Part shown: positions 9,391 through 17,934 of the stretch, one piece after another
How positions within the stretch are numbered: the first letter of the stretch is position 1
Layout: each line of letters opens with the position of its first letter
Assembly (NCBI RefSeq): GCF_900129645.1
Contig: NZ_FSQZ01000001.1
Coordinates: 124,001 to 188,000, forward strand
Direction of reading: 5' to 3'
DNA length: 64,000 bases
Source: Acetomicrobium flavidum
GTDB lineage: Bacteria; Synergistota; Synergistia; Synergistales; Acetomicrobiaceae
Notes under the pieces: model-generated
The model's database searches: none
Seen by the model: the letters and a program-made list of their open reading frames with translations, nothing else
Told to the model about the DNA's origin: nothing
Program-made: the position numbers and the translations under genes

Positions 9391-10578
9391 TTAGCTTAAC
9401 ATATTATATTTATAAGCTATCAAAGCATAAGCTGCTACGCCCTTCCAAAGAACATCTTCGTCTATGTCAAACTTTGGGTGATGGTGGGGGAAGATCACGT
9501 TCTTCTCCTTATTCCCAATGCCAAGCTGCAGAAACGCCCCGGGGATTTTCTGGGTATAAAAGGCAAAGTCTTCGCCTCCCATCGTCATTTCCGCTTCGGC
9601 GACAGGCCCAAGCATGCATAAAGCTTCGGTAACGAAATCCACAAGGTCAGGGTTATTTATGAGCGGGGGATACGGGGCTCTAAATAACTCAAAGGAAGAA
9701 TTGCAGCCCCATCCCTTTGCGTAATGTTCCGTAATGGATCGCATATGATCCATCAGTTTATTCCTTAAATCGGAATCAAATGTCCTCAAGGTCCCTCTCA
9801 TCTTGACGGAATCGGGGATGACATTATAGCCGTTGCTGGCCTCCAATTGGGGTAAAGTTATGACTGCCGGAAAGAAAGGGTTGACAGCTCTAGAGATAAG
9901 CTTATGAAAGGCGTTATATATATCCGCAGCGGGGGCAGTCGGGTCATTTGTCAGATGAGGATGTGCTGCGTGCCCACCCTTTCCCGTGATGCATATCTCA
10001 AATCCGTCCGAAGAGGCCATCATAGGACCCTTTCTTGTAGCCAACACTCCAGAAGGAAGCTCTACCCACACATGGATACCAAATATGGCATCGACGTCAT
10101 TCAGGTGACCTTCATCCATGACTTTTTTGGCGCCGGCTCCACCTTCCTCCCCGGGTTGAAACACCAATTTGACGGTTCCGACTAGATGATCTTTTAAACT
10201 GGATATTATTTTTGCTGCGCTCATGAGCATTGCCGTATGCGCATCATGCCCACAGGCATGCATCTTACCGGGAATTGTGGATTTATAGGAAACGTCGTTT
10301 TGTTCCTCCACGTTCAGGGCATCCATGTCAGCCCGCAAAGCGACAGTGCTTTTTGCCTTGCCGGTGTTACATTCAAGGATACCTATCACCCCTGTACCTG
10401 CAGCCCTTTGCGTTGCATAGCCGCAATCCCTCAAGAAGTTCTCCACAATTTCAGACGTCCTTTGTTCCTCAAACTTTGTCTCGGGATGCTTGTGAAAATC
10501 TCTGCGCATTTCCACGGTAAACCCCTGCAGTTCTTTAGCCATATCTACAATCTTCGCATCCAAACCACGTTCGCTCAT
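9391..10578 (-). CDS. M20 family amidohydrolase (HipO/AbgB-like)
   Basis: A 395-residue metallo-amidohydrolase of the M20D group, which removes acyl groups from N-acyl amino acids or cleaves aminoacyl conjugates. Metal-site motifs are visible: ALRADMDAL, MHACGHDAHTAM, FQPGEEGGAGA, and the C-terminal TMGGEDFAFY. A dimerisation/lid domain fits between about residues 185 and 300. There is no signal peptide, so it is cytoplasmic. The gene follows an AbgT-type transporter after 28 bases, which suggests import of a conjugate followed by hydrolysis. An alternative is N-acetyl-diaminopimelate deacetylase, since dapH is present in this window and M20D enzymes fill that step in other bacteria. Confidence 0.85.
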   Translation of the reverse strand: MSERGLDAKIVDMAKELQGFTVEMRRDFHKHPETKFEEQRTSEIVENFLRDCGYATQRAAGTGVIGILECNTGKAKSTVALRADMDALNVEEQNDVSYKSTIPGKMHACGHDAHTAMLMSAAKIISSLKDHLVGTVKLVFQPGEEGGAGAKKVMDEGHLNDVDAIFGIHVWVELPSGVLATRKGPMMASSDGFEICITGKGGHAAHPHLTNDPTAPAADIYNAFHKLISRAVNPFFPAVITLPQLEASNGYNVIPDSVKMRGTLRTFDSDLRNKLMDHMRSITEHYAKGWGCNSSFELFRAPYPPLINNPDLVDFVTEALCMLGPVAEAEMTMGGEDFAFYTQKIPGAFLQLGIGNKEKNVIFPHHHPKFDIDEDVLWKGVAAYALIAYKYNMLS

Positions 10579-10606
10579 GATGATCCCTCTATTCTTCGCG
10601 TATTTC

Positions 10607-12130
10607 TTACAACCTTATCGCAGCTCCAGGTCCCAAGGGTAACCCCAGATAGTACCAAACCACAGCCATTGCTGTCCAGGTAATAAGGAAGAGTAATGAA
10701 TAAATAAAAGTACGTGATATGACGGTGCCAACTCCCACATCTTTTTTATATACGCTCGCAAAACCCAAAATGATTGGGAAGTAAGTAAAAAGCGGAGTAA
10801 ATGAATTGGTACTGGAATCGCCAATCCTGTAAAGCAATTGTGTCCACTCAGGTGTGTATCCTAAGTAATACATCATCGGCACGATTACTGGAGCTAAAAA
10901 GGCCCACTTGGTCGAACCGCTTGACAAAAACAAATTAATAAATGTGGTTATCAATATTATGGCTATGAAAAGTCCAATGCCGGTAAAATGAGCCAACTCC
11001 AAAAGATGGGCTAACTTTATTGCGAGTATTGACGCCATGTTGGTGTAAGTGAATGTATAAGTAAAATTGGCTATCGGCAACATCACCACTATGTAAGAAG
11101 CCATGGTCTTCATGCTCTCGACCATGTAATTTATCATATCTGTAGGCTTTTTTACGGTACCAACGTTCTTGCCGTAAATCCATCCCGCAATCACAAAAAA
11201 CACAAATAAAATGGGTATCATGCCATTAAAAAAGATGGAGGGAACTATAGTATTCTTAACGGGATCTCGTAGAGGCCCTCCAGGTATGATCGTTAACAAA
11301 AACATTAACAGGAAAAATATACCCGCTGCCAAACCTGCCTTCTTCATCCCAGCTATTTCTTTCTCCGTAAGGGGAGTTAAATATTCGTGAGGGACCTGAG
11401 CACGTTCATACTCTTCATCCCAAGAGGCCAATTTCGGCATTGCAAACTTTATGGTAAATATGGTACCTACAATGGTTATGACAAAGACGGAAATCACCAT
11501 GAAAAAATAGTTGGCAGTAGGATAGACGTTGTAATTTGGGTCCACAATTTTAGCAGCAGTATTGGTTATTCCTGCTAATAACACATCCGTACCAGCTATG
11601 AATAAGTTTGCGGTAAATCCTGAGGCAGAAGCAACGTAACCCAGTATCAAACCAAATATTGGATCCTTTTTTCTCGCATAAAAAAGGGCTGCAGTAAGAG
11701 GCGGTATTATTACCGTTCCTGCATCTGAGGCCAAGTTAGAACATATACCTATGACGAAAATGGCTGGTATCATCAACTTATCCGGAACTGACGTAAGCGT
11801 TTTCATTATGGCCGGGATAAAGCCTGCTCTTTCCGCAAAGCCAGCCGCCATCATCATGACCAGGACCAATCCCAGTGGCGGGAATTTGGTGAAATTGCTG
11901 ACCATGCTCGATAATATCCAATCTAACCCTTTTCTGTTCAATAAGCTTATAATTTCAATTTTCTCGTTACCCCCTGGCGCCACGGCAGATATGCCAGAAA
12001 AAACACCCGAAAGCACAATTACGAGAAACCAAAAAAACAGAAAGATCCAAAAAATGTGAGGTAATTTGTTACCAACCCGTTCGATCCATCCTACAAACTT
12101 CGTCAAAAGGCCATTGTTTCTTGCAGTCAA
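10607..12130 (-). CDS. AbgT family transporter
   Basis: A 507-residue polytopic membrane protein of the AbgT (p-aminobenzoyl-glutamate transporter) family. Visible family patterns include GWIERVGNKLPHIFWIF at the N-terminus, MMAAGFAERAGFI, ICSNLASDAGTVIIPPL, and the C-terminal FLSSGSTKWAFLAPVIVPM and RIGDSSTNSFTPLF. The start is a TTG with GAAGGAGGGA upstream. It is co-directional with the M20 amidohydrolase and has its own promoter, back to back with that of the LysW cassette. Some members of this family export sulfa drugs, so the direction and substrate of transport are not settled by sequence. Confidence 0.88.
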   Translation of the reverse strand: MTARNNGLLTKFVGWIERVGNKLPHIFWIFLFFWFLVIVLSGVFSGISAVAPGGNEKIEIISLLNRKGLDWILSSMVSNFTKFPPLGLVLVMMMAAGFAERAGFIPAIMKTLTSVPDKLMIPAIFVIGICSNLASDAGTVIIPPLTAALFYARKKDPIFGLILGYVASASGFTANLFIAGTDVLLAGITNTAAKIVDPNYNVYPTANYFFMVISVFVITIVGTIFTIKFAMPKLASWDEEYERAQVPHEYLTPLTEKEIAGMKKAGLAAGIFFLLMFLLTIIPGGPLRDPVKNTIVPSIFFNGMIPILFVFFVIAGWIYGKNVGTVKKPTDMINYMVESMKTMASYIVVMLPIANFTYTFTYTNMASILAIKLAHLLELAHFTGIGLFIAIILITTFINLFLSSGSTKWAFLAPVIVPMMYYLGYTPEWTQLLYRIGDSSTNSFTPLFTYFPIILGFASVYKKDVGVGTVISRTFIYSLLFLITWTAMAVVWYYLGLPLGPGAAIRL

Positions 12131-12186
12131 CGCTATCCCTCCTTCAAAAGTTTAAAGTATTGTGATTGTGTGGCACTGTTCCTTGT

Positions 12187-12215
12187 ATTATACGAAACTT
12201 ATTTTTTATTTCCAA
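12187..12215 (-). promoter_or_regulatory. Promoter for the abgT-amidohydrolase operon
   Basis: On the minus strand TTGGAA (12210-12215), a 17-base spacer and TATAAT (12187-12192), about 55 bases before the abgT start. Confidence 0.65.
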
Positions 12216-12220
12216 TATGC

Positions 12221-12249
12221 TTGACACATTTGAAACCCAAGTTTATAAT
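12221..12249 (+). promoter_or_regulatory. Perfect-consensus promoter for the LysW cassette
   Basis: TTGACA at 12221-12226, a 17-base spacer, and TATAAT at 12244-12249: an exact sigma-70 consensus, 37 bases before the lysW start codon. It is back to back with the divergent abgT promoter, the two -35 hexamers being only 5 bases apart. Confidence 0.85.
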
Positions 12250-12286
12250 TCCGCTATTATTAAATTTTGGTTTTGGAGGGATGGTC

Positions 12287-12460
12287 ATGTCCAAATTGGT
12301 AACGTGCATAGTTTGCGAGGGGAAAATTCAGGTTTCCGACGATCTTTTGGAGGGCGAAATTATAGTTTGTCCCGATTGCGGATCAGAGCTGGAAGTAGTC
12401 TCGCTCGATCCCTTGACGCTTGAAGAAGCGCCTGAAGTGCAGGAAGACTGGGGCGAGTAA
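12287..12460 (+). CDS. lysW: Amino-group carrier protein LysW
   Basis: A 57-residue acidic protein that carries the amino-acid intermediate during LysW-type lysine or arginine synthesis: the gamma-carboxyl of its C-terminal Glu is joined to the amino group of the substrate. Four cysteines in two pairs (Cys7, Cys10, Cys28, Cys31) form a zinc knuckle, and the protein ends in EDWGE, the conserved carrier tail. The start at 12287 is preferred because GGAGGG lies 6 bases upstream; the ATG at 12281 directly follows that site. The stop overlaps the lysX start by one base. The gene is small enough to be easily missed in annotation. Confidence 0.95.
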   Translation: MSKLVTCIVCEGKIQVSDDLLEGEIIVCPDCGSELEVVSLDPLTLEEAPEVQEDWGE

Positions 12461-13317
12461 TGGCTAAGGTGTTTATGTTCTATTCGCGCCTGAGGACCGA
12501 GGAAAGGCTTCTGATTGAAGCAGCTAGGCAAAGGCAAATTCACTTCGAGCCGGTTGTCGTCTCCGACAGGATGTGGCCAAATGAGATAGGGGGTAAGGGA
12601 GACGTTGCTCTCTGTCGTTGCATAGGCCACGTCCAAAATCATGCCTTGGCCTTAACGGTGGAAGCAAGGGGCTTGATCACTATAAACCCTTCCAATGTAA
12701 TGGAGATCTGCGGCAATAAGATTTCCACATCCACTAGACTTTCCATGGCAGGCATTCCTCAACCAGATTACGCAATAGCCTTTTCGCTCGAAGGTGCCCT
12801 AGAGTGTGCCCAAAAAATGGGGTACCCCGTGGTGTTGAAGCCTCCTGTCGGCAGTTGGGGAAGGCTTCTTGCTAAAGTAAACGACCGGGACGCCCTGGAG
12901 GCGATAACGGAACACAAGCTGCACCTTGGCTCCCAACACAGTGCCATTTATATTCAAAAATACATCGATAAAAAGGGCTTCGATATCAGGGCAACGATAA
13001 TAGGGGGTATCCCGGTTTCTGCCATAAGGCGGTGCAGCGATCACTGGATCACAAATACGGCAAGAGGCGGTACAGCACAAAGCTATCCCCTTTCTGACGA
13101 ACTAAAAAAACTGCTAAAACAAGTACATGAAGCAATCGGCGGCATGATGCTGGCCGTCGACCTGTTTGAGACCGACAGCGGGTGGCTCGTAAACGAAGTA
13201 AACGGACAGCCTGAGTTCAGAAGCTCGCAGGGAGACATAACCGGCGTCGATGTTGCAGGGCAAATCGTTGACATGGCTTGGTCGGCGGCATGCAAAGAAG
13301 GTGAAGGGGTTGTATAG
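12460..13317 (+). CDS. lysX: LysW ligase (LysX/ArgX, ATP-grasp)
   Basis: A 285-residue ATP-grasp ligase of the RimK/LysX family that attaches alpha-aminoadipate (lysine route) or glutamate (arginine route) to the C-terminal Glu of LysW. ATP-grasp features seen are KPPVGSWGR at residues 127-135, FDIRATIIGG near 174-183, and the metal-binding NEVNGQPEF at 245-253. The substrate-side segment is WITNTARGG (196-204). It overlaps lysW by one base and lysY by 17 bases, so the cassette is translationally coupled. Whether it is LysX or ArgX cannot be fixed without biochemical data. Confidence 0.92.
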   Translation: MAKVFMFYSRLRTEERLLIEAARQRQIHFEPVVVSDRMWPNEIGGKGDVALCRCIGHVQNHALALTVEARGLITINPSNVMEICGNKISTSTRLSMAGIPQPDYAIAFSLEGALECAQKMGYPVVLKPPVGSWGRLLAKVNDRDALEAITEHKLHLGSQHSAIYIQKYIDKKGFDIRATIIGGIPVSAIRRCSDHWITNTARGGTAQSYPLSDELKKLLKQVHEAIGGMMLAVDLFETDSGWLVNEVNGQPEFRSSQGDITGVDVAGQIVDMAWSAACKEGEGVV

Positions 13318-14350
13318 GGCGGCCGTATGGGGAGCAAGCGGTATGGCAGGTGGAGAAGTGCTGCGCATCTTGGCACAGCACCCGTCCGTCGAGGTCGCAT
13401 GTGCAGTATCAAACAGCAAAAAAGGGCAGTTCGTCTGGCAGGTTCACCCTCATTTGAGGGCTAATTTCAGCAATTTAGCGTTCTGTAACACGGACGAAGG
13501 CCTTTCGACGGCTGCAGACATAGCCCTTTTGGCGGTGCCACACGGCACGGCGGTACCCATAATTGAAAGCTGCCTGAAAAAGAACATGAAAGTTGTCGAC
13601 CTTTCCGCCGACGTTAGGCTTTCATCGTCGAAAGATTACGAGGCATGGTATGGCCATTCACATCCCAACCCTGAATTGCTGTCGAAGGCAATTTACGGCC
13701 TGCCCGAGCTTCATCGAGATGACATAAGGGACGCCGTCCTGGTAAGTGGGGTAGGTTGCAACGCCTCCTGCTGCATCCTGGGCCTTTACCCCCTTGCCTT
13801 GATGGGCCTTATCGAGGAAGCGCGGATAGAGGTAAGGGTAGGCTCTTCGGAGGCCGGTGCCTCACCGACCATTGGGAGCCATCATCCCTACAGGAGCAGA
13901 ACGCTTCGCGTGTTCGAGCCCTTTAGGCATCGCCATCTGGCTGAGATCTTGCAGGAACTTTCGCTAAAAGAAAGCGCGGTAACCCTGACCATGAGCGCCG
14001 TGGAGATAGTAAGGGGAGTGCAGATGCTGAGCCACATTCGCCTATCCCAAAAGATGAGCGAAAGGGACATTTGGCAAATTTATCGCAAGGCTTACGCAGG
14101 TAACCCATTTCTTCAGCTTTGTCCGGCCAAACCAGCTCATCTAAGGTTCCCTGACCCCAAGCTGGTCACGGGAAGCAACAATGCCATGACCGGCTTTGCC
14201 TTACATGAGGATGGGCGAAGGATGTTAGTCGTTACGGCCATCGACAACTTGATGAAGGGTGCAGCAGGGACCGCGGTTCAGGCAGCCAATTTGATGCTTG
14301 GCCTAGACGAGACGGAAGGGCTTACCATGATGCCTGTATATCCAGTGTAA
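13301..14350 (+). CDS. lysY: LysW-gamma-phosphate reductase (LysY, ArgC-like)
   Basis: An NADPH-dependent reductase of about 349 residues that converts the phosphorylated LysW-bound substrate to its semialdehyde. The N-terminal nucleotide-binding motif is GASGMAGGEV (11-20 from the GTG), and the catalytic cysteine is Cys153 within SGVGCNASC. The start is uncertain: GTG at 13301 sits inside lysX with AAGAAG just ahead, and a TTG at 13310 is equally possible. A longer reading from 13250 would lie deeper in lysX and adds no conserved residues. Position 3 of the cassette. Confidence 0.9.
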   Translation: MKGLYRAAVWGASGMAGGEVLRILAQHPSVEVACAVSNSKKGQFVWQVHPHLRANFSNLAFCNTDEGLSTAADIALLAVPHGTAVPIIESCLKKNMKVVDLSADVRLSSSKDYEAWYGHSHPNPELLSKAIYGLPELHRDDIRDAVLVSGVGCNASCCILGLYPLALMGLIEEARIEVRVGSSEAGASPTIGSHHPYRSRTLRVFEPFRHRHLAEILQELSLKESAVTLTMSAVEIVRGVQMLSHIRLSQKMSERDIWQIYRKAYAGNPFLQLCPAKPAHLRFPDPKLVTGSNNAMTGFALHEDGRRMLVVTAIDNLMKGAAGTAVQAANLMLGLDETEGLTMMPVYPV

Positions 14351-14376
14351 ATATTTTTCGAAGGGAGCACATAGCC

Positions 14377-15228
14377 ATGGAATCTCAAGGACAGACTATT
14401 TCCAGGGGCGTTGTGAAAATAGGAGGTGCTAAGGGAAACAAATACGACAACCTCATAGGCGAGATGGCCGAAAGGTTGCGCAGGGGCGAAAGATGGGTAT
14501 TGGTCCACGGGGCAAGCTCGTTTATGGAAGACCTCTCTAAGGAATTAAACATCGAGCCAAAATATGTAACAAGCCCGAGCGGATTTAAAAGCCGCTTCGT
14601 GAGCAAGTCGGACCTTACGCTGTTTCGTGCAGCCTGCTGTTTGTTTTCGGTTAGTCTCGTAAATTTATTTGGAAAATTTGGAATCAACGCCGTTCCGCTG
14701 TATCCGCCCGACAGCATTTCGGCCATCGCTACAAGAAAAGACTTTCTGCGTGTCCTGGAGGGAGGCAAAGTGCGTCTGATGAGAGGAAACTACAGCGGAT
14801 ATATCACCTCGTTTGTTAACGAAGAAATTTATTCCCTATGGGAAGCTGGAGCCATTCCCATACTTCCTCCATTGGCCGTAGCTGACGACGGCGAGTTTTT
14901 AAACGTAGACGGAGATAGGATGGCCGCGGCAGCAGCCGCATCACTAAAAGCGGACGTATTGGTAATTTTAAGTAACGTACCGGGACTGCTGAAAGTGCCT
15001 AACGACGCCAGCACTGCGATAAGAAGGGCATCTTTGAAAGACATGCCCGTCTTAGAAAACTACGCCTTGGGCAACATGAAACGGAAGTTACTGGCCGTTA
15101 AAGAGGCGCTCGAAGGCGGAGTAGGCTCCGTAATCATCGGAGACAGCAGGCAGGAAAGGCCGCTTAGCACAGCGCTTGATGGAAAGGGGACCGTCCTATG
15201 CAGGGACTTTATGGAAGCCGCGGTATAA
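14377..15228 (+). CDS. lysZ: LysW-substrate kinase (LysZ, ArgB-like)
   Basis: A 283-residue kinase of the amino-acid-kinase family that phosphorylates the LysW-bound aminoadipate (or glutamate). The nucleotide-binding start VVKIGGAKGN is at residues 12-21, VHGASS near 44-49, and the C-terminal AADVLVILSNVPGLL-like segment forms the ATP pocket. It is homologous to acetylglutamate kinase, which acts on the N-acetyl version of the same chemistry. The end overlaps the aminotransferase start by 31 bases. Confidence 0.92.
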   Translation: MESQGQTISRGVVKIGGAKGNKYDNLIGEMAERLRRGERWVLVHGASSFMEDLSKELNIEPKYVTSPSGFKSRFVSKSDLTLFRAACCLFSVSLVNLFGKFGINAVPLYPPDSISAIATRKDFLRVLEGGKVRLMRGNYSGYITSFVNEEIYSLWEAGAIPILPPLAVADDGEFLNVDGDRMAAAAAASLKADVLVILSNVPGLLKVPNDASTAIRRASLKDMPVLENYALGNMKRKLLAVKEALEGGVGSVIIGDSRQERPLSTALDGKGTVLCRDFMEAAV

Positions 15229-16334
15229 CTTTATCTGGCGGCCATGGGGCAATCGTAGAAGACGTCAACGGCAATGCCTATATTGATTTTTACTGCGGCA
15301 GCGGAGCAGCCTTGTTTGGACACTGCCATCCGTATTTAGTAAAAGCACTTAAGGAGGCTTCCGAAAAGCCGTGGACCATCGGTATAGGTATGGGTTCAGA
15401 GGCCAGAAGCAGGTTCATCGAGGCCCTCAGAGATATTTTCCCCGGGATGGATTGCTTCTTTTGTAACAGCGGTTCAGAGGCCATAGAGGCAGCGCTTAAA
15501 TTAGTGACGTTTTTAAATTCAAAAAGAAAGAAGATATTTGCACTTCGGCGCAGTTTCCATGGACGAACCTTAGGAGCTTTGTCGATAACCTTTAATCCAC
15601 AGTACAGAAACCCATGGACTCATGTGCTTTTGCCCGTTATTCATGCTGAACCAAACGAACTTCAGTCCATGATAGATGATGATACCGTAGCGGTGTTCGT
15701 CGAACCGGTCAGAGGAGAGGGAGGAGTCTATCCGCTTGACGAATCCCTGGGCAAAGGCATCGTCGAGGCTTGCAAGCGCCATGGAGCTTTGATAGTTAGC
15801 GACGAGGTTCAATGCGGATGGGGCAGATGCGGTGATTACTCGGTAAGCTCAAAGCGGGGATTGGATCCTGACATCATATGTTTTGCAAAGGGAGTGGCAG
15901 GGGGCCTCCCTGTGGGCATGATGCTGTGGAAAGAGGAGCTTGGAGGATTTCCTCCCTCCGGACACAGCTCCACCTACGGCGGCAGTCCTCTTGTAATGTC
16001 AGTTGCCCTGGCAGCTTTGACGCTGCTTCAAAATGAGGACTACATGGCCAAGGCCGTGAAGTTTGGAGAATTCTTTAGAGCGCTGCTCAAAAAGACCAAT
16101 TCGCCCTTGGTTCGAGAGGTACGGGGCATGGGATTCATGAATGGCGTGGAGCTAACGGTAAAATCCGCACCTATTGTAAAGCAACTTCAAGATATGGGGC
16201 TTCTTGCCCTTCCGGCAGGGCCTTTTGTAGTTAGGTTCCTGTCGCCTTTCGTCGCAGAAAAGGAGCACTTTGAGAGGGCAGCTGATATGTTTGACGAAGT
16301 CTTAAAGAGGAATGAACATGGCTATGGCAAGTAA
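15198..16334 (+). CDS. lysJ: LysW-semialdehyde aminotransferase (LysJ, ArgD-like)
   Basis: A 378-residue class-III PLP aminotransferase that turns the LysW-bound semialdehyde into LysW-bound lysine or ornithine. The PLP-binding lysine is Lys231 in FAKGVAGG; the cofactor-stacking and phosphate residues lie in NSGSEA (90-95), RSFHGRTLG (118-126) and SDEVQCGWGR (201-210). It follows the ArgD/LysJ pattern throughout. The start overlaps lysZ by 31 bases and the stop overlaps lysK by 17 bases. Confidence 0.92.
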   Translation: MQGLYGSRGITLSGGHGAIVEDVNGNAYIDFYCGSGAALFGHCHPYLVKALKEASEKPWTIGIGMGSEARSRFIEALRDIFPGMDCFFCNSGSEAIEAALKLVTFLNSKRKKIFALRRSFHGRTLGALSITFNPQYRNPWTHVLLPVIHAEPNELQSMIDDDTVAVFVEPVRGEGGVYPLDESLGKGIVEACKRHGALIVSDEVQCGWGRCGDYSVSSKRGLDPDIICFAKGVAGGLPVGMMLWKEELGGFPPSGHSSTYGGSPLVMSVALAALTLLQNEDYMAKAVKFGEFFRALLKKTNSPLVREVRGMGFMNGVELTVKSAPIVKQLQDMGLLALPAGPFVVRFLSPFVAEKEHFERAADMFDEVLKRNEHGYGK

Positions 16335-17382
16335 AGAAGCATCCCTGCTTTTCCATCTGATATCCATACCAAGCATCAGCGGCCATGAAGGCAAGGCGTG
16401 TTCCTATCTGGCAAGTCAGCTGCCTTCATTGGGATGGGACGATACATATATTGACGAGGCAGGAAACGTGGTGGCAAGCAGAGGAGACGGCAAAAATGAA
16501 ATCGTTCTTCTAGGGCACATAGATACGGTCGAAGGGGGTCCTGAGGTTAAGATGGATGACGACTTCGTATGGGGACGCGGAGCGGTTGATGCCAAAGGCC
16601 CATTGTGCGCCATGGCCGTTGCTGGAGGTAGGGCAAAGCTTGACCCGGGATTTAAACTGACTTTGATAGCCGCGGTAGGGGAGGAGTCAAGCTCAAAGGG
16701 GACTCTTTATAGGATCCCTCTGCATTCACCTAAAGCCTGCATTGTTGGCGAGCCGTCAAATACTTATGGAATCACTATCGGCTACCGCGGTTGCCTTAAG
16801 GCGACAATCAAAGCCCAAGACAACGGAGCTCACAGAAGCGCTGACGAAGGCCCCCTAACTCACGTTACCCTTGCGGCGGCAGATATCTTAAATTTTATAC
16901 GCCAAGAGAGCGAGGCCCTACAGCAAGCCGTGATATTCCGCCCCTCGGGGGCCATTATCTCCATGTCGGGCCGCGAAATGGGACGAAGGACCGCCGAAAT
17001 TGAGATGGAGATACGCATACCGGTAGGAAGCACGCCAGAGCAATATACCTCACTGATAGAAAAGTGCACAAGAAAACATGGCGTTGAGTTTGAGATTATC
17101 TTTGCCATAAAACCCCACTTGGTGGACAAGGACAACCTCGTCGTAAGGGCTCTTCGCAAGGCCGTGAGAAACCATTACGGGACACCTCAGTTGTTCGTCA
17201 AAAGCGGTACAGCCGACTTCAATCATGCGGCCGCATGGAACTGTCCCCTTGCCGCGTACGGGCCTGGGGACAGTTCGCTAGATCACGGCATGGAGGAACA
17301 CGTCTCTGTGAAGGATTACCTCAAATCGATCGATATCTTGGAAGCTGCGGTCTGCTCGATCATGTCCTACGACCTTGCTTGA
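16318..17382 (+). CDS. lysK: LysW-lysine/ornithine hydrolase (LysK, M20 family)
   Basis: A metallopeptidase of about 354 residues that releases free lysine or ornithine from LysW, regenerating the carrier. Metal ligands are visible as GHIDTVEGG (His67, Asp69), GRGAVDAKGP (Asp91) and VGEESSSKG (Glu122-Glu123), ending with the C-terminal His in LDHGMEEH. The start at 16318 is preferred over 16312 because AGAGG is 7 bases upstream. It is the last gene of the cassette. Confidence 0.92.
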   Translation: MAMASKEASLLFHLISIPSISGHEGKACSYLASQLPSLGWDDTYIDEAGNVVASRGDGKNEIVLLGHIDTVEGGPEVKMDDDFVWGRGAVDAKGPLCAMAVAGGRAKLDPGFKLTLIAAVGEESSSKGTLYRIPLHSPKACIVGEPSNTYGITIGYRGCLKATIKAQDNGAHRSADEGPLTHVTLAAADILNFIRQESEALQQAVIFRPSGAIISMSGREMGRRTAEIEMEIRIPVGSTPEQYTSLIEKCTRKHGVEFEIIFAIKPHLVDKDNLVVRALRKAVRNHYGTPQLFVKSGTADFNHAAAWNCPLAAYGPGDSSLDHGMEEHVSVKDYLKSIDILEAAVCSIMSYDLA

Positions 17383-17423
17383 GATTTCAAGATAAATAAG
17401 CGACAGTTTACTTTATATGCATG

Positions 17424-17452
17424 TTTACTTTAGACTGCTTTTGCCTCATAAT
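17424..17452 (+). promoter_or_regulatory. Possible promoter for the DUF151 gene
   Basis: TTTACT, a 17-base spacer and CATAAT, 27 bases before the chosen start codon. No terminator is visible after lysK, so read-through from the cassette is also possible. Confidence 0.4.
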
Positions 17453-17478
17453 GCATAGTGAAAGATGAGGTGAGAGCT

Positions 17479-17904
17479 GTGAATAATATGATCGAAGTGT
17501 TCGTAAAGGGCATTGCAGTAGACGAGGACAACAACCACATAGTCCTGTTGAGCGATAGGGAAGAGACAAAGGTCCTGCCCATAGTTATTGGCCCTATCGA
17601 GGCGATGGCCATTCTGATGAACATGCAGGGCGTTGCCCCAAACCGTCCCCTTACACACAACTTACTTAAAAATCTCCTGGATTTGCTTGGAGCCGAGGTG
17701 GAGCAGGTGATAATAACCAATATCAAGGATAATGTGTACTACGCAAACATTTACGTCAGGCACGACAAATATAATTACGAGGTCGATTCTCGGCCTAGTG
17801 ACGCCATTGCCCTGGCTGTAGCCTATAATGCTCCAATTTACATGGATATGAAATTGACCGAATTTACCGTCAACCCTTCAGACCTGAATGTGGAGCGCCA
17901 ATGA
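17479..17904 (+). CDS. DUF151 / bifunctional nuclease family protein
   Basis: A 141-residue protein of the DUF151 (BFN) family, implicated as DNase/RNase in some plants and widespread in bacteria with unclear function. Family features are the opening IEVFVKGIAVDEDNNHIVLL, LPIVIGPIEAMAI, RPLTHNLLKNLL, and the C-terminal SRPSDAIALAVAYNAPIY. The start is a GTG with GAGGTGAG upstream; an earlier GTG at 17458 has no clear site. It has no obvious link to the flanking lysK gene and converges on the helicase gene. Confidence 0.85.
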   Translation: MNNMIEVFVKGIAVDEDNNHIVLLSDREETKVLPIVIGPIEAMAILMNMQGVAPNRPLTHNLLKNLLDLLGAEVEQVIITNIKDNVYYANIYVRHDKYNYEVDSRPSDAIALAVAYNAPIYMDMKLTEFTVNPSDLNVERQ

Positions 17905-17934
17905 TATTTCATTGTTCGACTCGATACACTAACA

